From: Anopheles merus
Lineage: Eukaryota; Arthropoda; Insecta; Diptera; Culicidae
NCBI RefSeq assembly: GCF_017562075.2
Contig: NW_024427721.1
Coordinates: 1-64,000, forward strand
Length of the DNA stretch: 64,000 bases
Reading direction: 5' to 3'
A model generated the notes under the pieces. The model was not told where the DNA came from, searched no databases, and was given only the letters and a program-made list of their open reading frames with translations. A program made the position numbers and the translations under genes. Shown piece after piece: positions 40,401 to 52,510 of this stretch (positions are counted from its first letter, which is position 1; every line of letters begins with the position of its first letter).

Positions 40401-41853
40401 GGTGAAAAAATTAAGTCTCTAGCTCTTCTGGTTCAAAAGTTATGGCCGTTTAAAGTTAGAGGTTTTTTCTTCCAAAAACGCACCTCTCCTAGTGGCCATG
40501 GTTGAAATTTTGACCAAAACACAAAGTCGTCAAATCTTGTTTTAATTTACATGGGACCTCAAAGCACATCAAACCAAAGCGATTGGTATCAATTTTGATG
40601 GTTTTTGCGAGAAAAAAGTTTCATGGTGGGTCCATGGTGCCCCTTAAGGGATTTGGAGACTTTTTTGAAACCTTCAACTTCAGAGGCCATTTACTATGGC
40701 TGGCTTTGCTCTGATCTTAAATCCAAGAAAATTTTCATTGTGCAACTTTTAATTTCCTTTCCAACGGTGAAAAAATTAAGTCTCTAGCTCTTCTGGTTCA
40801 AAAGTTATGGCCGTTTAAAGTTAGAGGTTTTTTCTTCCAAAAACGCACCTCTCCTAGTGGCCATGGTTGAAATTTTGACCAAAACACAAAGTCGTCAAAT
40901 CTTGTTTTAATTTACATGGGACCTCAAAGCACATCAAACCAAAGCGATTGGTATCAATTTTGATGGTTTTTGCGAGAAAAAAGTTTCATGGTGGGTCCAT
41001 GGTGCCCCTTAAGGGATTTGGAGACTTTTTTGAAACCTTCAACTTCAGAGGCCATTTACTATGGCTGGCTTTGCTCTGATCTTAAATCCAAGAAAATTTT
41101 CATTGTGCAACTTTTAATTTCCTTTCCAACGGTGAAAAAATTAAGTCTCTAGCTCTTCTGGTTCAAAAGTTATGGCCGTTTAAAGTTAGAGGTTTTTTCT
41201 TCCAAAAACGCACCTCTCCTAGTGGCCATGGTTGAAATTTTGACCAAAACACAAAGTCGTCAAATCTTGTTTTAATTTACATGGGACCTCAAAGCACATC
41301 AAACCAAAGCGATTGGTATCAATTTTGATGGTTTTTGCGAGAAAAAAGTTTCATGGTGGGTCCATGGTGCCCCTTAAGGGATTTGGAGACTTTTTTGAAA
41401 CCTTCAACTTCAGAGGCCATTTACTATGGCTGGCTTTGCTCTGATCTTAAATCCAAGAAAATTTCATTGTGCAACTTTTAATTTCCTTTCCAACGGTGAA
41501 AAAATTAAGTCTCTAGCTCTTCTGGTTCAAAAGTTATGGCCGTTTAAAGTTAGAGGTTTTTTCTTCCAAAAACGCACCTCTCCTAGTGGCCATGGTTGAA
41601 ATTTTGACCAAAACACAAAGTCGTCAAATCTTGTTTTAATTTACATGGGACCTCAAAGCACATCAAACCAAAGCGATTGGTATCAATTTTGATGGTTTTT
41701 GCGAGAAAAAAGTTTCATGGTGGGTCCATGGTGCCCCTTAAGGGATTTGGAGACTTTTTTGAAACCTTCAACTTCAGAGGCCATTTACTATGGCTGGCTT
41801 TGCTCTGATCTTAAATCCAAGAAAATTTCATTGTGCAACTTTTAATTTCCTTT

Positions 41854-44043
41854 CCAACGGTGAAAAAATTAAGTCTCTAGCTCTTCTGGTTCAAAAGTTA
41901 TGGCCGTTTAAAGTTAGAGGTTTTTTCTTCCAAAAACGCACCTCTCCTAGTGGCCATGGTTGAAATTTTGACCAAAACACAAAGTCGTCAAATCTTGTTT
42001 TAATTTACATGGGACCTCAAAGCACATCAAACCAAAGCGATTGGTATCAATTTTGATGGTTTTTGCGAGAAAAAAGTTTCATGGTGGGTCCATGGTGCCC
42101 CTTAAGGGATTTGGAGACTTTTTTGAAACCTTCAACTTCAGAGGCCATTTACTATGGCTGGCTTTGCTCTGATCTTAAATCCAAGAAAATTTTCATTGTG
42201 CAACTTTTAATTTCCTTTCCAACGGTGAAAAAATTAAGTCTCTAGCTCTTCTGGTTCAAAAGTTATGGCCGTTTAAAGTTAGAGGTTTTTTCTTCCAAAA
42301 ACGCACCTCTCCTAGTGGCCATGGTTGAAATTTTGACCAAAACACAAAGTCGTCAAATCTTGTTTTAATTTACATGGGACCTCAAAGCACATCAAACCAA
42401 AGCGATTGGTATCAATTTTGATGGTTTTTGCGAGAAAAAAGTTTCATGGTGGGTCCATGGTGCCCCTTAAGGGATTTGGAGACTTTTTTGAAACCTTCAA
42501 CTTCAGAGGCCATTTACTATGGCTGGCTTTGCTCTGATCTTAAATCCAAGAAAATTTTCATTGTGCAACTTTTAATTTCCTTTCCAACGGTGAAAAAATT
42601 AAGTCTCTAGCTCTTCTGGTTCAAAAGTTATGGCCGTTTAAAGTTAGAGGTTTTTTCTTCCAAAAACGCACCTCTCCTAGTGGCCATGGTTGAAATTTTG
42701 ACCAAAACACAAAGTCGTCAAATCTTGTTTTAATTTACATGGGACCTCAAAGCACATCAAACCAAAGCGATTGGTATCAATTTTGATGGTTTTTGCGAGA
42801 AAAAAGTTTCATGGTGGGTCCATGGTGCCCCTTAAGGGATTTGGAGACTTTTTTGAAACCTTCAACTTCAGAGGCCATTTACTATGGCTGGCTTTGCTCT
42901 GATCTTAAATCCAAGAAAATTTTCATTGTGCAACTTTTAATTTCCTTTCCAACGGTGAAAAAATTAAGTCTCTAGCTCTTCTGGTTCAAAAGTTATGGCC
43001 GTTTAAAGTTAGAGGTTTTTTCTTCCAAAAACGCACCTCTCCTAGTGGCCATGGTTGAAATTTTGACCAAAACACAAAGTCGTCAAATCTTGTTTTAATT
43101 TACATGGGACCTCAAAGCACATCAAACCAAAGCGATTGGTATCAATTTTGATGGTTTTTGCGAGAAAAAAGTTTCATGGTGGGTCCATGGTGCCCCTTAA
43201 GGGATTTGGAGACTTTTTTGAAACCTTCAACTTCAGAGGCCATTTACTATGGCTGGCTTTGCTCTGATCTTAAATCCAAGAAAATTTTCATTGTGCAACT
43301 TTTAATTTCCTTTCCAACGGTGAAAAAATTAAGTCTCTAGCTCTTCTGGTTCAAAAGTTATGGCCGTTTAAAGTTAGAGGTTTTTTCTTCCAAAAACGCA
43401 CCTCTCCTAGTGGCCATGGTTGAAATTTTGACCAAAACACAAAGTCGTCAAATCTTGTTTTAATTTACATGGGACCTCAAAGCACATCAAACCAAAGCGA
43501 TTGGTATCAATTTTGATGGTTTTTGCGAGAAAAAAGTTTCATGGTGGGTCCATGGTGCCCCTTAAGGGATTTGGAGACTTTTTTGAAACCTTCAACTTCA
43601 GAGGCCATTTACTATGGCTGGCTTTGCTCTGATCTTAAATCCAAGAAAATTTTCATTGTGCAACTTTTAATTTCCTTTCCAACGGTGAAAAAATTAAGTC
43701 TCTAGCTCTTCTGGTTCAAAAGTTATGGCCGTTTAAAGTTAGAGGTTTTTTCTTCCAAAAACGCACCTCTCCTAGTGGCCATGGTTGAAATTTTGACCAA
43801 AACACAAAGTCGTCAAATCTTGTTTTAATTTACATGGGACCTCAAAGCACATCAAACCAAAGCGATTGGTATCAATTTTGATGGTTTTTGCGAGAAAAAA
43901 GTTTCATGGTGGGTCCATGGTGCCCCTTAAGGGATTTGGAGACTTTTTTGAAACCTTCAACTTCAGAGGCCATTTACTATGGCTGGCTTTGCTCTGATCT
44001 TAAATCCAAGAAAATTTTCATTGTGCAACTTTTAATTTCCTTT
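41854..44043. repeat. Run of six 365-bp A3 monomers
   Basis: Anchors at 41,854 and 44,044 enclose exactly six 365-bp units, all of the TTTTCATTG type. They match the 36,748-39,667 run by eye. Between the two runs lie units of both TTTCATTG and TTTTCATTG type. Confidence 0.88.
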
Positions 44044-44407
44044 CCAACGGTGAAAAAATTAAGTCTCTAGCTCTTCTGGTTCAAAAGTTATGGCCGTTTA
44101 AAGTTAGAGGTTTTTTCTTCCAAAAACGCACCTCTCCTAGTGGCCATGGTTGAAATTTTGACCAAAACACAAAGTCGTCAAATCTTGTTTTAATTTACAT
44201 GGGACCTCAAAGCACATCAAACCAAAGCGATTGGTATCAATTTTGATGGTTTTTGCGAGAAAAAAGTTTCATGGTGGGTCCATGGTGCCCCTTAAGGGAT
44301 TTGGAGACTTTTTTGAAACCTTCAACTTCAGAGGCCATTTACTATGGCTGGCTTTGCTCTGATCTTAAATCCAAGAAAATTTCATTGTGCAACTTTTAAT
44401 TTCCTTT

Positions 44408-47317
44408 CCAACGGTGAAAAAATTAAGTCTCTAGCTCTTCTGGTTCAAAAGTTATGGCCGTTTAAAGTTAGAGGTTTTTTCTTCCAAAAACGCACCTCTC
44501 CTAGTGGCCATGGTTGAAATTTTGACCAAAACACAAAGTCGTCAAATCTTGTTTTAATTTACATGGGACCTCAAAGCACATCAAACCAAAGCGATTGGTA
44601 TCAATTTTGATGGTTTTTGCGAGAAAAAAGTTTCATGGTGGGTCCATGGTGCCCTTAAGGGATTTGGAGACTTTTTTGAAACCTTCAACTTCAGAGGCCA
44701 TTTACTATGGCTGGCTTTGCTCTGATCTTAAATCCAAGAAAATTTTCATTGTGCAACTTTTAATTTCCTTTCCAACGGTGAAAAAATTAAGTCTCTAGCT
44801 CTTCTGGTTCAAAAGTTATGGCCGTTTAAAGTTAGAGGTTTTTTCTTCCAAAAACGCACCTCTCCTAGTGGCCATGGTTGAAATTTTGACCAAAACACAA
44901 AGTCGTCAAATCTTGTTTTAATTTACATGGGACCTCAAAGCACATCAAACCAAAGCGATTGGTATCAATTTTGATGGTTTTTGCGAGAAAAAAGTTTCAT
45001 GGTGGGTCCATGGTGCCCCTTAAGGGATTTGGAGACTTTTTGAAACCTTCAACTTCAGAGGCCATTTACTATGGCTGGCTTTGCTCTGATCTTAAATCCA
45101 AGAAAATTTCATTGTGCAACTTTTAATTTCCTTTCCAACGGTGAAAAAATTAAGTCTCTAGCTCTTCTGGTTCAAAAGTTATGGCCGTTTAAAGTTAGAG
45201 GTTTTTTCTTCCAAAAACGCACCTCTCCTAGTGGCCATGGTTGAAATTTTGACCAAAACACAAAGTCGTCAAATCTTGTTTTAATTTACATGGGACCTCA
45301 AAGCACATCAAACCAAAGCGATTGGTATCAATTTTGATGGTTTTTGCGAGAAAAAAGTTTCATGGTGGGTCCATGGTGCCCCTTAAGGGATTTGGAGACT
45401 TTTTTGAAACCTTCAACTTCAGAGGCCATTTACTATGGCTGGCTTTGCTCTGATCTTAAATCCAAGAAAATTTCATTGTGCAACTTTTAATTTCCTTTCC
45501 AACGGTGAAAAAATTAAGTCTCTAGCTCTTCTGGTTCAAAAGTTATGGCCGTTTAAAGTTAGAGGGTTTTTCTTCCAAAAACGCACCTCTCCTAGTGGCC
45601 ATGGTTGAAATTTTGACCAAAACACAAAGTCGTCAAATCTTGTTTTAATTTACATGGGACCTCAAAGCACATCAAACCAAAGCGATTGGTATCAATTTTG
45701 ATGGTTTTTGCGAGAAAAAAGTTTCATGGTGGGTCCATGGTGCCCCTTAAGGGATTTGGAGACTTTTTTGAAACCTTCAACTTCAGAGGCCATTTACTAT
45801 GGCTGGCTTTGCTCTGATCTTAAATCCAAGAAAATTTCATTGTGCAACTTTTAATTTCCTTTCCAACGGTGAAAAAATTAAGTCTCTAGCTCTTCTGGTT
45901 CAAAAGTTATGGCCGTTTAAAGTTAGAGGTTTTTTCTTCCAAAAACGCACCTCTCCTAGTGGCCATGGTTGAAATTTTGACCAAAACACAAAGTCGTCAA
46001 ATCTTGTTTTAATTTACATGGGACCTCAAAGCACATCAAACCAAAGCGATTGGTATCAATTTTGATGGTTTTTGCGAGAAAAAAAAGTTTCATGGTGGGT
46101 CCATGGTGCCCCTTAAGGGATTTGGAGACTTTTTTGAAACCTTCAACTTCAGAGGCCATTTACTATGGCTGGCTTTGCTCTGATCTTAAATCCAAGAAAA
46201 TTTTCATTGTGCAACTTTTAATTTCCTTTCCAACGGTGAAAAAATTAAGTCTCTAGCTCTTCTGGTTCAAAAGTTATGGCCGTTTAAAGTTAGAGGTTTT
46301 TTCTTCCAAAAACGCACCTCTCTAGTGGCCATGGTTGAAATTTTGACCAAAACACAAAGTCGTCAAATCTTGTTTTATTTACATGGGACCTCAAGCACAT
46401 CAAACCAAAGCGATTGGTATCATTTTGATGGTTTTTGCGAGAAAAAAGTTTCATGGTGGGTCCATGGTGCCCCTTAAGGGATTTGGAGACTTTTTTGAAA
46501 CCTTCAACTTCAGAGGCCATTTACTATGGCTGGCTTTGCTCTGATCTTAAATCCAAGAAAATTTTCATTGTGCAACTTTTAATTTCCTTTCCAACGGTGA
46601 AAAAATTAAGTCTCTAGCTCTTCTGGTTCAAAAGTTATGGCCGTTTAAAGTTAGAGGTTTTTTCTTCCAAAAACGCACCTTCCTAGTGGCCATGGTTGAA
46701 ATTTTGACCAAAACACAAAGTCGTCAAATCTTGTTTTAATTTACATGGGACCTCAAAGCACATCAAACCAAAGCGATTGGTATCAATTTTGATGGTTTTT
46801 GCGAGAAAAAAGTTTCATGGTGGGTCCATGGTGCCCTTAAGGGATTTGGAGACTTTTTTGAAACCTTCAACTTCAGAGGCCATTTACTATGGCTGGCTTT
46901 GCTCTGATCTTAAATCCAAGAAAATTTTCATTGTGCAACTTTTAATTTCCTTTCCAACGGTGAAAAAATTAAGTCTCTAGCTCTTCTGGTTCAAAAGTTA
47001 TGGCCGTTTAAAGTTAGAGGTTTTTTCTTCCAAAAACGCACCTCTCCTAGTGGCCATGGTTGAAATTTTGACCAAAACACAAAGTCGTCAAATCTTGTTT
47101 TAATTTACATGGGACCTCAAAGCACATCAAACCAAAGCGATTGGTATCAATTTTGATGGTTTTTGCGAGAAAAAAGTTTCATGGTGGGTCCATGGTGCCC
47201 CTTAAGGGATTTGGGACTTTTTTGAAACCTTCAACTTCAGAGGCCATTTACTATGGCTGGCTTTGCTCTGATCTTAAATCCAAGAAAATTTTCATTGTGC
47301 AACTTTTAATTTCCTTT
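44408..47317. repeat. A3 monomers with renewed indels next to the A/B junction
   Basis: About eight A3 units in which single-base changes reappear: GCCCTTAAGG near 44,652, a shortened T-tract near 45,039, AGAGGGTTTTTC near 45,564, two extra A bases near 46,080, CACCTCTCTAGTGG near 46,319, CAAGCACATC near 46,392, TATCATTTTGATGG near 46,421, CACCTTCCTAG near 46,678, GCCCTTAAGG near 46,831 and TTTGGGACTT near 47,212. The cluster sits immediately left of the switch to subfamily B. Confidence 0.88.
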
Positions 47318-48043
47318 CCAACGGTGAAAAGATTAAGTCTCTAGCTCTTCTGGTTCCAAAGATATGGCCGTTTAAAGTTAGAGGTTTTTTCTTCCAAAAA
47401 CGCACCTCTCCTAGTGGCCATGGTTGAAATTTTGACCAAAACACAAAGTCGTCAAATCTTGTTTTAATTTACATGGGACCTCAAGGCACATCAAACCAAA
47501 GCGATTGGTATCAATTTTGATGGTTTTTGCGAGAAAAAAGTTTCATGGTGGGTCCATGGTGCCCCTAAGGGATTTGGAGACTTTTTTGAAACCTTCAACT
47601 TCAGAGGCCATTTACTATGGCTGGCTTTGCTCTGATCTTAAATCCAAGAAAATTTCATTGTGCAACTTTTAATTTCCTTTCCAACGGTGAAAAAATTAAG
47701 TCTCTAGCTCTTCTGGTTCAAAAGTTATGGCCGTTTAAAGTTAGAGGTTTTTTCTTCCAAAAACGCACCTCTCCTAGTGGCCATGGTTGAAATTTTGACC
47801 AAAACACAAAGTCGTCAAATCTTGTTTTAATTACATGGGACCTCAAGGCACATCAAACCAAAGCGATTGGTACCGATTTGGATGGTTTTTGCGAGAAAAA
47901 AGTTTCATGGTGGGTCCATGGTGCCCTTAAGAGATTTGGGCACTTTTTTGAAACCTTCAACTTCAGAGGCATTTACTACATGTTCCGTTGCTCTGAGCGA
48001 GAACTTTGTTCGAAGACTTGCTGCGCAACTTTTAATTTCCTTT
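47318..48043. repeat. Mosaic A/B junction (two monomers)
   Basis: The first unit (47,318-47,680) opens with a B-like patch (AAAAGATTAAG, then GGTTCCAAAGATATGG, about 47,325-47,369). It then continues as A with A2 states: CAAGGCACATC, CCCCTAAGGG and TTTCATTG. The second unit (47,681-48,043) is A up to about 47,830 and B from GGTACCGATTTGGATGG (about 47,870) onward, including the B cassette. The switch is therefore not one clean break: B bases precede a return to A before B takes over. Confidence 0.92.
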
Positions 48044-49796
48044 CCAACGGTGAAGAGATTACGTCTCTAGCTCTTCTGGTTCCAAAGATATGGCCGTTTA
48101 AAGTTAGAGGTTTTTTCTTCCAAAAACGCACCCATCCCAGTGGCCATGCTTGAAATTTTGACCAAAACACAAAGTCGTCAAATCTTGTTTTAATTTACAT
48201 GGGACCTCAAGGCACATCAAACCAAAGCGATTGGTACCGATTTGGATGGTTTTTGCGAGAAAAAAGTTTCATGGTGGGTCCATGGTGCCCTTAAGAGATT
48301 TGGGCACTTTTTTGAAACCTTCAACTTCAGAGGCAATTTACTACATGTTCCGTTGCTCTGAGCGAGAACTTTGTTCGAAGACTTGCTGCGCAACTTTTAA
48401 TTTCCTTTCCAACGGTGAAGAGATTACGTCTCTAGCTCTTCTGGTTCCAAAGATATGGCCGTTTAAAGTTAGAGGTTTTTTCTTCCAAAAACGCACCCAT
48501 CCCAGTGGCCATGCTTGAAATTTTGACCAAAACACAAAGTCGTCAAATCTTGTTTTTATTTACATGGGACCTCAAGGCACATCAAACCAAAGCGATTGGT
48601 ACCGATTTGGATGGTTTTTGCGAGAAAAAAGTTTCATGGTGGGTCCATGGTGCCCTTAAGAGATTTGGGCACTTTTTTGAAACCTTCAACTTCAGAGGCA
48701 ATTTACTACATGTTCCGTTGCTCTGCTCTGAACTTTGTTCGAAGACTTGCTGCGCAACTTTTAATTTCCTTTCCAACGGTGAAGAGATTACGTCTCTAGC
48801 TCTTCTGGTTCCAAAGATATGGCCGTTTAAAGTTAGAGGTTTTTTCTTCCAAAAACGCACCCATCCCAGTGGCCATGCTTGAAATTTTGACCAAAACACA
48901 AAGTCGTCAAATCTTGTTTTTATTTACATGGGACCTCAAGGCACATCAAACCAAAGCGATTGGTACCGATTTGGATGGTTTTTGCGAGAAAAAAGTTTCA
49001 TGGTGGGTCCATGGTGCCCTTAAGAGATTTGGGCACTTTTTTGAAACCTTCAACTTCAGAGGCAATTTACTACATGTTCCGTTGCTCTGAGCGTGAACTT
49101 TGTTCGAAGACTTGCTGCGCAACTTTTAATTTCCTTTCCAACGGTGAAGAGATTACGTCTCTAGCTCTTCTGGTTCCAAAGATATGGCCGTTTAAAGTTA
49201 GAGGTTTTTTCTTCCAAAAACGCACCCATCCCAGTGGCCATGCTTGAAATTTTGACCAAAACACAAAGTCGTCAAATCTTGTTTTTATTTACATGGGACC
49301 TCAAGGCACATCAAACCAAAGCGATTGGTACCGATTTGGATGGTTTTTGCGAGAAAAAAGTTTCATGGTGGGTCCATGGTGCTCCTTAAGAGATTTGGGC
49401 ACTTTTTTGAAACCTTCAACTTCAGAGGCAATTTACTACATGTTCCGTTGCTCTGAGCGAGAACTTTGTTCGAAGACTTGCTGCGCAACTTTTAATTTCC
49501 TTTCCAACGGTGAAGAGATTACGTCTCTAGCTCTTCTGGTTCCAAAGATATGGCCGTTTAAAGTTGAGGTTTTTTCTTCCAAAAACGCACCCATCCCAGT
49601 GGCCATGCTTGAAATTTTGACCAAAACACAAAGTCGTCAAATCTTGTTTTTATTTACATGGGACCTCAAGGCCCATCAAACCAAAGCGATTGGTACCGAT
49701 TTGGATGGTTTTTGCGAGAAAAAAGTTTCATGGTGGGTCCATGGTGCTCCTTAAGAGATTTGGGCACTTTTTTGAAACCTTCAACTTCAGAGGCAA

Positions 49797-49892
49797 TTTA
49801 CTACATGTTCCGTTGCTCTGAGCGAGAACTTTGTTCGAAGACTTGTTTACTACATGTTCCGTTGCTCTGCGAGAACTTTGTTCGAAGACTTG
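49797..49892 (+). repeat. Duplicated B cassette 1
   Basis: A 49-bp unit starting TTTACTACATG and ending GAAGACTTG (49,797-49,845) is followed directly by a 47-bp copy (49,846-49,892) that lacks two bases in the CTCTGAGCGAG stretch. The junction is GACTTGTTTAC. The host monomer also has CCCATC and GTTGGAGG. Confidence 0.93.
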
Positions 49893-50570
49893 CTGCGCAA
49901 CTTTTAATTTCCTTTCCAACGGTGAAGAGATTACGTCTCTAGCTCTTCTGGTTCCAAAGATATGGCCGTTTAAAGTTGGAGGTTTTTTCTTCCAAAAACG
50001 CACCCATCCCAGTGGCCATGCTTGAAATTTTGACCAAAACACAAAGTCGTCAAATCTTGTTTTTATTTACATGGGACCTCAAGGCACATCAAACCAAAGC
50101 GATTGGTACCGATTTGGATGGTTTTTGCGAGAAAAAAGTTTCATGGTGGGTCCATGGTGCTCCTTAAGAGATTTGGGCACTTTTTTGAAACCTTCAACTT
50201 CAGAGGCAATTTACTACATGTTCCGTTGCTCTGAGCGTGAACTTTGTTCGAAGACTTGCTGCGCAACTTTTAATTTCCTTTCCAACGGTGAAGAGATTAC
50301 GTCTCTAGCTCTTCTGGTTCAAAAGATATGGCCGTTTAAAGTTAGAGGTTTTTTCTTCCAAAAACGCACCCTCCCAGTGGCCATGCTTGAAATTTTGACC
50401 AAAACACAAAGTCGTCAAATCTTGTTTTATTACATGGGACCTCAAGGCACATCAAACCAAAGCGATTGGTACCGATTTGGATGGTTTTTGCGAGAAAAAA
50501 GTTTCATGGTGGGTCCATGGTGCCCCTAAGAGATTTGGGACTTTTTTGAAACCTTCAACTTCAGAGGCAA

Positions 50571-50614
50571 TTTACTATGGCTGGCTTTGCTCTGATCTTA
50601 AATCCAAGAAAATT
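50571..50614 (+). repeat. A-type cassette inside a B monomer (hybrid 1)
   Basis: Within the B block this monomer has TTTACTATGGCTGG through TTAAATCCAAGAAAATT, the A form of the cassette, then returns to B at GCTGCGCAAC. Upstream in the same unit it has GCCCCTAAGAGATTTGGGAC, also unlike its neighbours, while GGTACCGATTTGG is B. It follows a GCGTGA monomer, which follows a duplicated-cassette monomer. Confidence 0.93.
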
Positions 50615-51660
50615 GCTGCGCAACTTTTAATTCCTTTCCAACGGTGAAGAGATTACGTCTCTAGCTCTTCTGGTTCCAAAGATATGGCCGTTTAAAGTTA
50701 GAGGTTTTTTCTTCCAAAAACGCACCCATCCCAGTGGCCATGCTTGAAATTTTGACCAAAACACAAAGTCGTCAAATCTTGTTTTTATTTACATGGGACC
50801 TCAAGGCACATCAAACCAAAGCGATTGGTACCGATTTGGATGGTTTTTGCGAGAAAAAAGTTTCATGGTGGGTCCATGGTGCTCCTTAAGAGATTTGGGC
50901 ACTTTTTTGAAACCTTCAACTTCAGAGGCAATTTACTACATGTTCCGTTGCTCTGAGCGTGAACTTTGTTCGAAGACTTGCTGCGCAACTTTTAATTTCC
51001 TTTCCAACGGTGAAGAGATTACGTCTCTAGCTCTTCTGGTTCCAAAGATATGGCCGTTTAAAGTTGGAGGTTTTTTCTTCCAAAAACGCACCCATCCAGT
51101 GGCCATGCTTGAAATTTTGACCAAAACACAAAGTCGTCAAATCTTGTTTTTATTTACATGGGACCTCAAGGCACATCAAACCAAAGCGATTGGTACCGAT
51201 TTGGATGGTTTTTGCGAGAAAAAAGTTTCATGGTGGGTCCATGGTGCTCCTTAAGAGATTTGGGCACTTTTTTGAAACCTTCAACTTCAGAGGCAATTTA
51301 CTACATGTTCCGTTGCTCTGAGCGAGAACTTTGTTCGAAGACTTGCTGCGCAACTTTTAATTTCCTTTCCAACGGTGAAGAGATTACGTCTCTAGCTCTT
51401 CTGGTTCCAAAGATATGGCCGTTTAAAGTTGAGGTTTTTTCTTCCAAAAACGCACCCATCCCAGTGGCCATGCTTGAAATTTTGACCAAAACACAAAGTC
51501 GTCAAATCTTGTTTTATTTACATGGGACCTCAAGGCCATCAAACCAAAGCGATTGGTACCGATTTGATGGTTTTTGCGAGAAAAAAGTTTCATGGTGGGT
51601 CCATGGTGCTCCTTAAGAGATTTGGGCACTTTTTTGAAACCTTCAACTTCAGAGGCAATT

Positions 51661-51757
51661 TACTACATGTTCCGTTGCTCTGAGCGAGAACTTTGTTCGA
51701 AGACTTGCTACTACATGTTCCGTTGCTCTGAGCGAGAACTTTGTTCGAAGACTTGCT
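51661..51757 (+). repeat. Duplicated B cassette 2
   Basis: Two copies with a 48-bp period, starting TACTACATG at 51,661 and 51,709. The junction is GACTTGCTACTAC, different from the first duplication. The host monomer has CCATC (one base short) and GTTGGAGG, and follows a GTTGAGG monomer. Confidence 0.93.
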
Positions 51758-52144
51758 GCGCAACTTTTAATTTCCTTTCCAACGGTGAAGAGATTACGTC
51801 TCTAGCTCTTCTGGTTCCAAAGATATGGCCGTTTAAAGTTGGAGGTTTTTTCTTCCAAAAACGCACCCATCCCAGTGGCCATGCTTGAAATTTTGACCAA
51901 AACACAAAGTCGTCAAATCTTGTTTTTATTTACATGGGACCTCAAGGCCCATCAAACCAAAGCGATTGGTACCGATTTGGATGGTTTTTGCGAGAAAAAA
52001 GTTTCATGGTGGGTCCATGGTGCTCCTTAAGAGATTTGGGCACTTTTTTGAAACCTTCAACTTCAGAGGCAATTTACTACATGTTCCGTTGCTCTGAGCG
52101 AGAACTTTGTTCGAAGACTTGCTGCGCAACTTTTAATTTCCTTT

Positions 52145-52510
52145 CCAACGGTGAAGAGATTACGTCTCTAGCTCTTCTGGTTCCAAAGATATGGCCGTTT
52201 AAAGTTAGAGGTTTTTTCTTCCAAAAACGCACCCATCCCAGTGGCCATGCTTGAAATTTTGACCAAAACACAAAGTCGTCAAATCTTGTTTTTATTTACA
52301 TGGGACCTCAAGGCACATCAAACCAAAGCGATTGGTACCGATTTGGATGGTTTTTGCGAGAAAAAAGTTTCATGGTGGGTCCATGGTGCTCCTTAAGAGA
52401 TTTGGGCACTTTTTTGAAACCTTCAACTTCAGAGGCAATTTACTACATGTTCCGTTGCTCTGAGCGTGAACTTTGTTCGAAGACTTGCTGCGCAACTTTT
52501 AATTTCCTTT
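52145..52510 (+). repeat. Representative B monomer (366 bp)
   Basis: A typical B unit from anchor to anchor. It has GAAGAGATTACG, GGTTCCAAAGATATGG, CACCCATCCCAGTGG, a KpnI-type GGTACC absent from A, GCTCCTTAAGAG, and the B cassette at 52,439-52,496, which contains TTCGAA. The block GAAATTTTGACCAAAACACA and its downstream neighbours are the same as in A. Because 366 is divisible by three, a roughly 106-codon open frame recurs unit after unit, always ending at the TGA in CATGCTTGAAA. Confidence 0.93.
52323..52346. repeat. B-specific short hairpin around GGTACC (representative)
   Basis: CCAAAGCG (52,323-52,330) and CGATTTGG (52,339-52,346) pair at 7 of 8 positions across the 8-nt loop ATTGGTAC. 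The A version (GGTATCAATTTTGATGG) does not form this stem. It is present in nearly every B unit. Any function is unknown and the structure is short. Confidence 0.5.

Larger units (their letters stand above)
30187..44407. repeat. Satellite subfamily A3
   Basis: About 39 monomers, all with CCATGGTGCCCCTTAAGGG, CAAAGCACATC, TTTTAATTTAC and ATTAAGTC. The single-base insertion that makes CTTAAGGG raises the unit to 365 bp wherever the downstream site is TTTTCATTG or TTTCCATTG, and to 364 bp where it is TTTCATTG. These are the most uniform monomers in the window. No gene is present. Confidence 0.95.

Noticed and set aside
23459..44595. Higher-order repeat in A based on the TTTC/TTTT site
   Set aside because: The order of states is irregular, rests on one error-prone site, and lacks the independent linked markers that support the repeat in B.
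49293..49754. Longer 106-174 codon frames in B, some crossing two monomers, as a repeat protein
   Set aside because: Lengths track indels: a missing base (GTTGAGG, CATCCAGTGG) joins two frames, otherwise each ends at the same TGA. Opposite-strand frames of 62-64 codons in the same DNA are equally regular. The array-wide period of 363-366 bp does not respect a reading frame.
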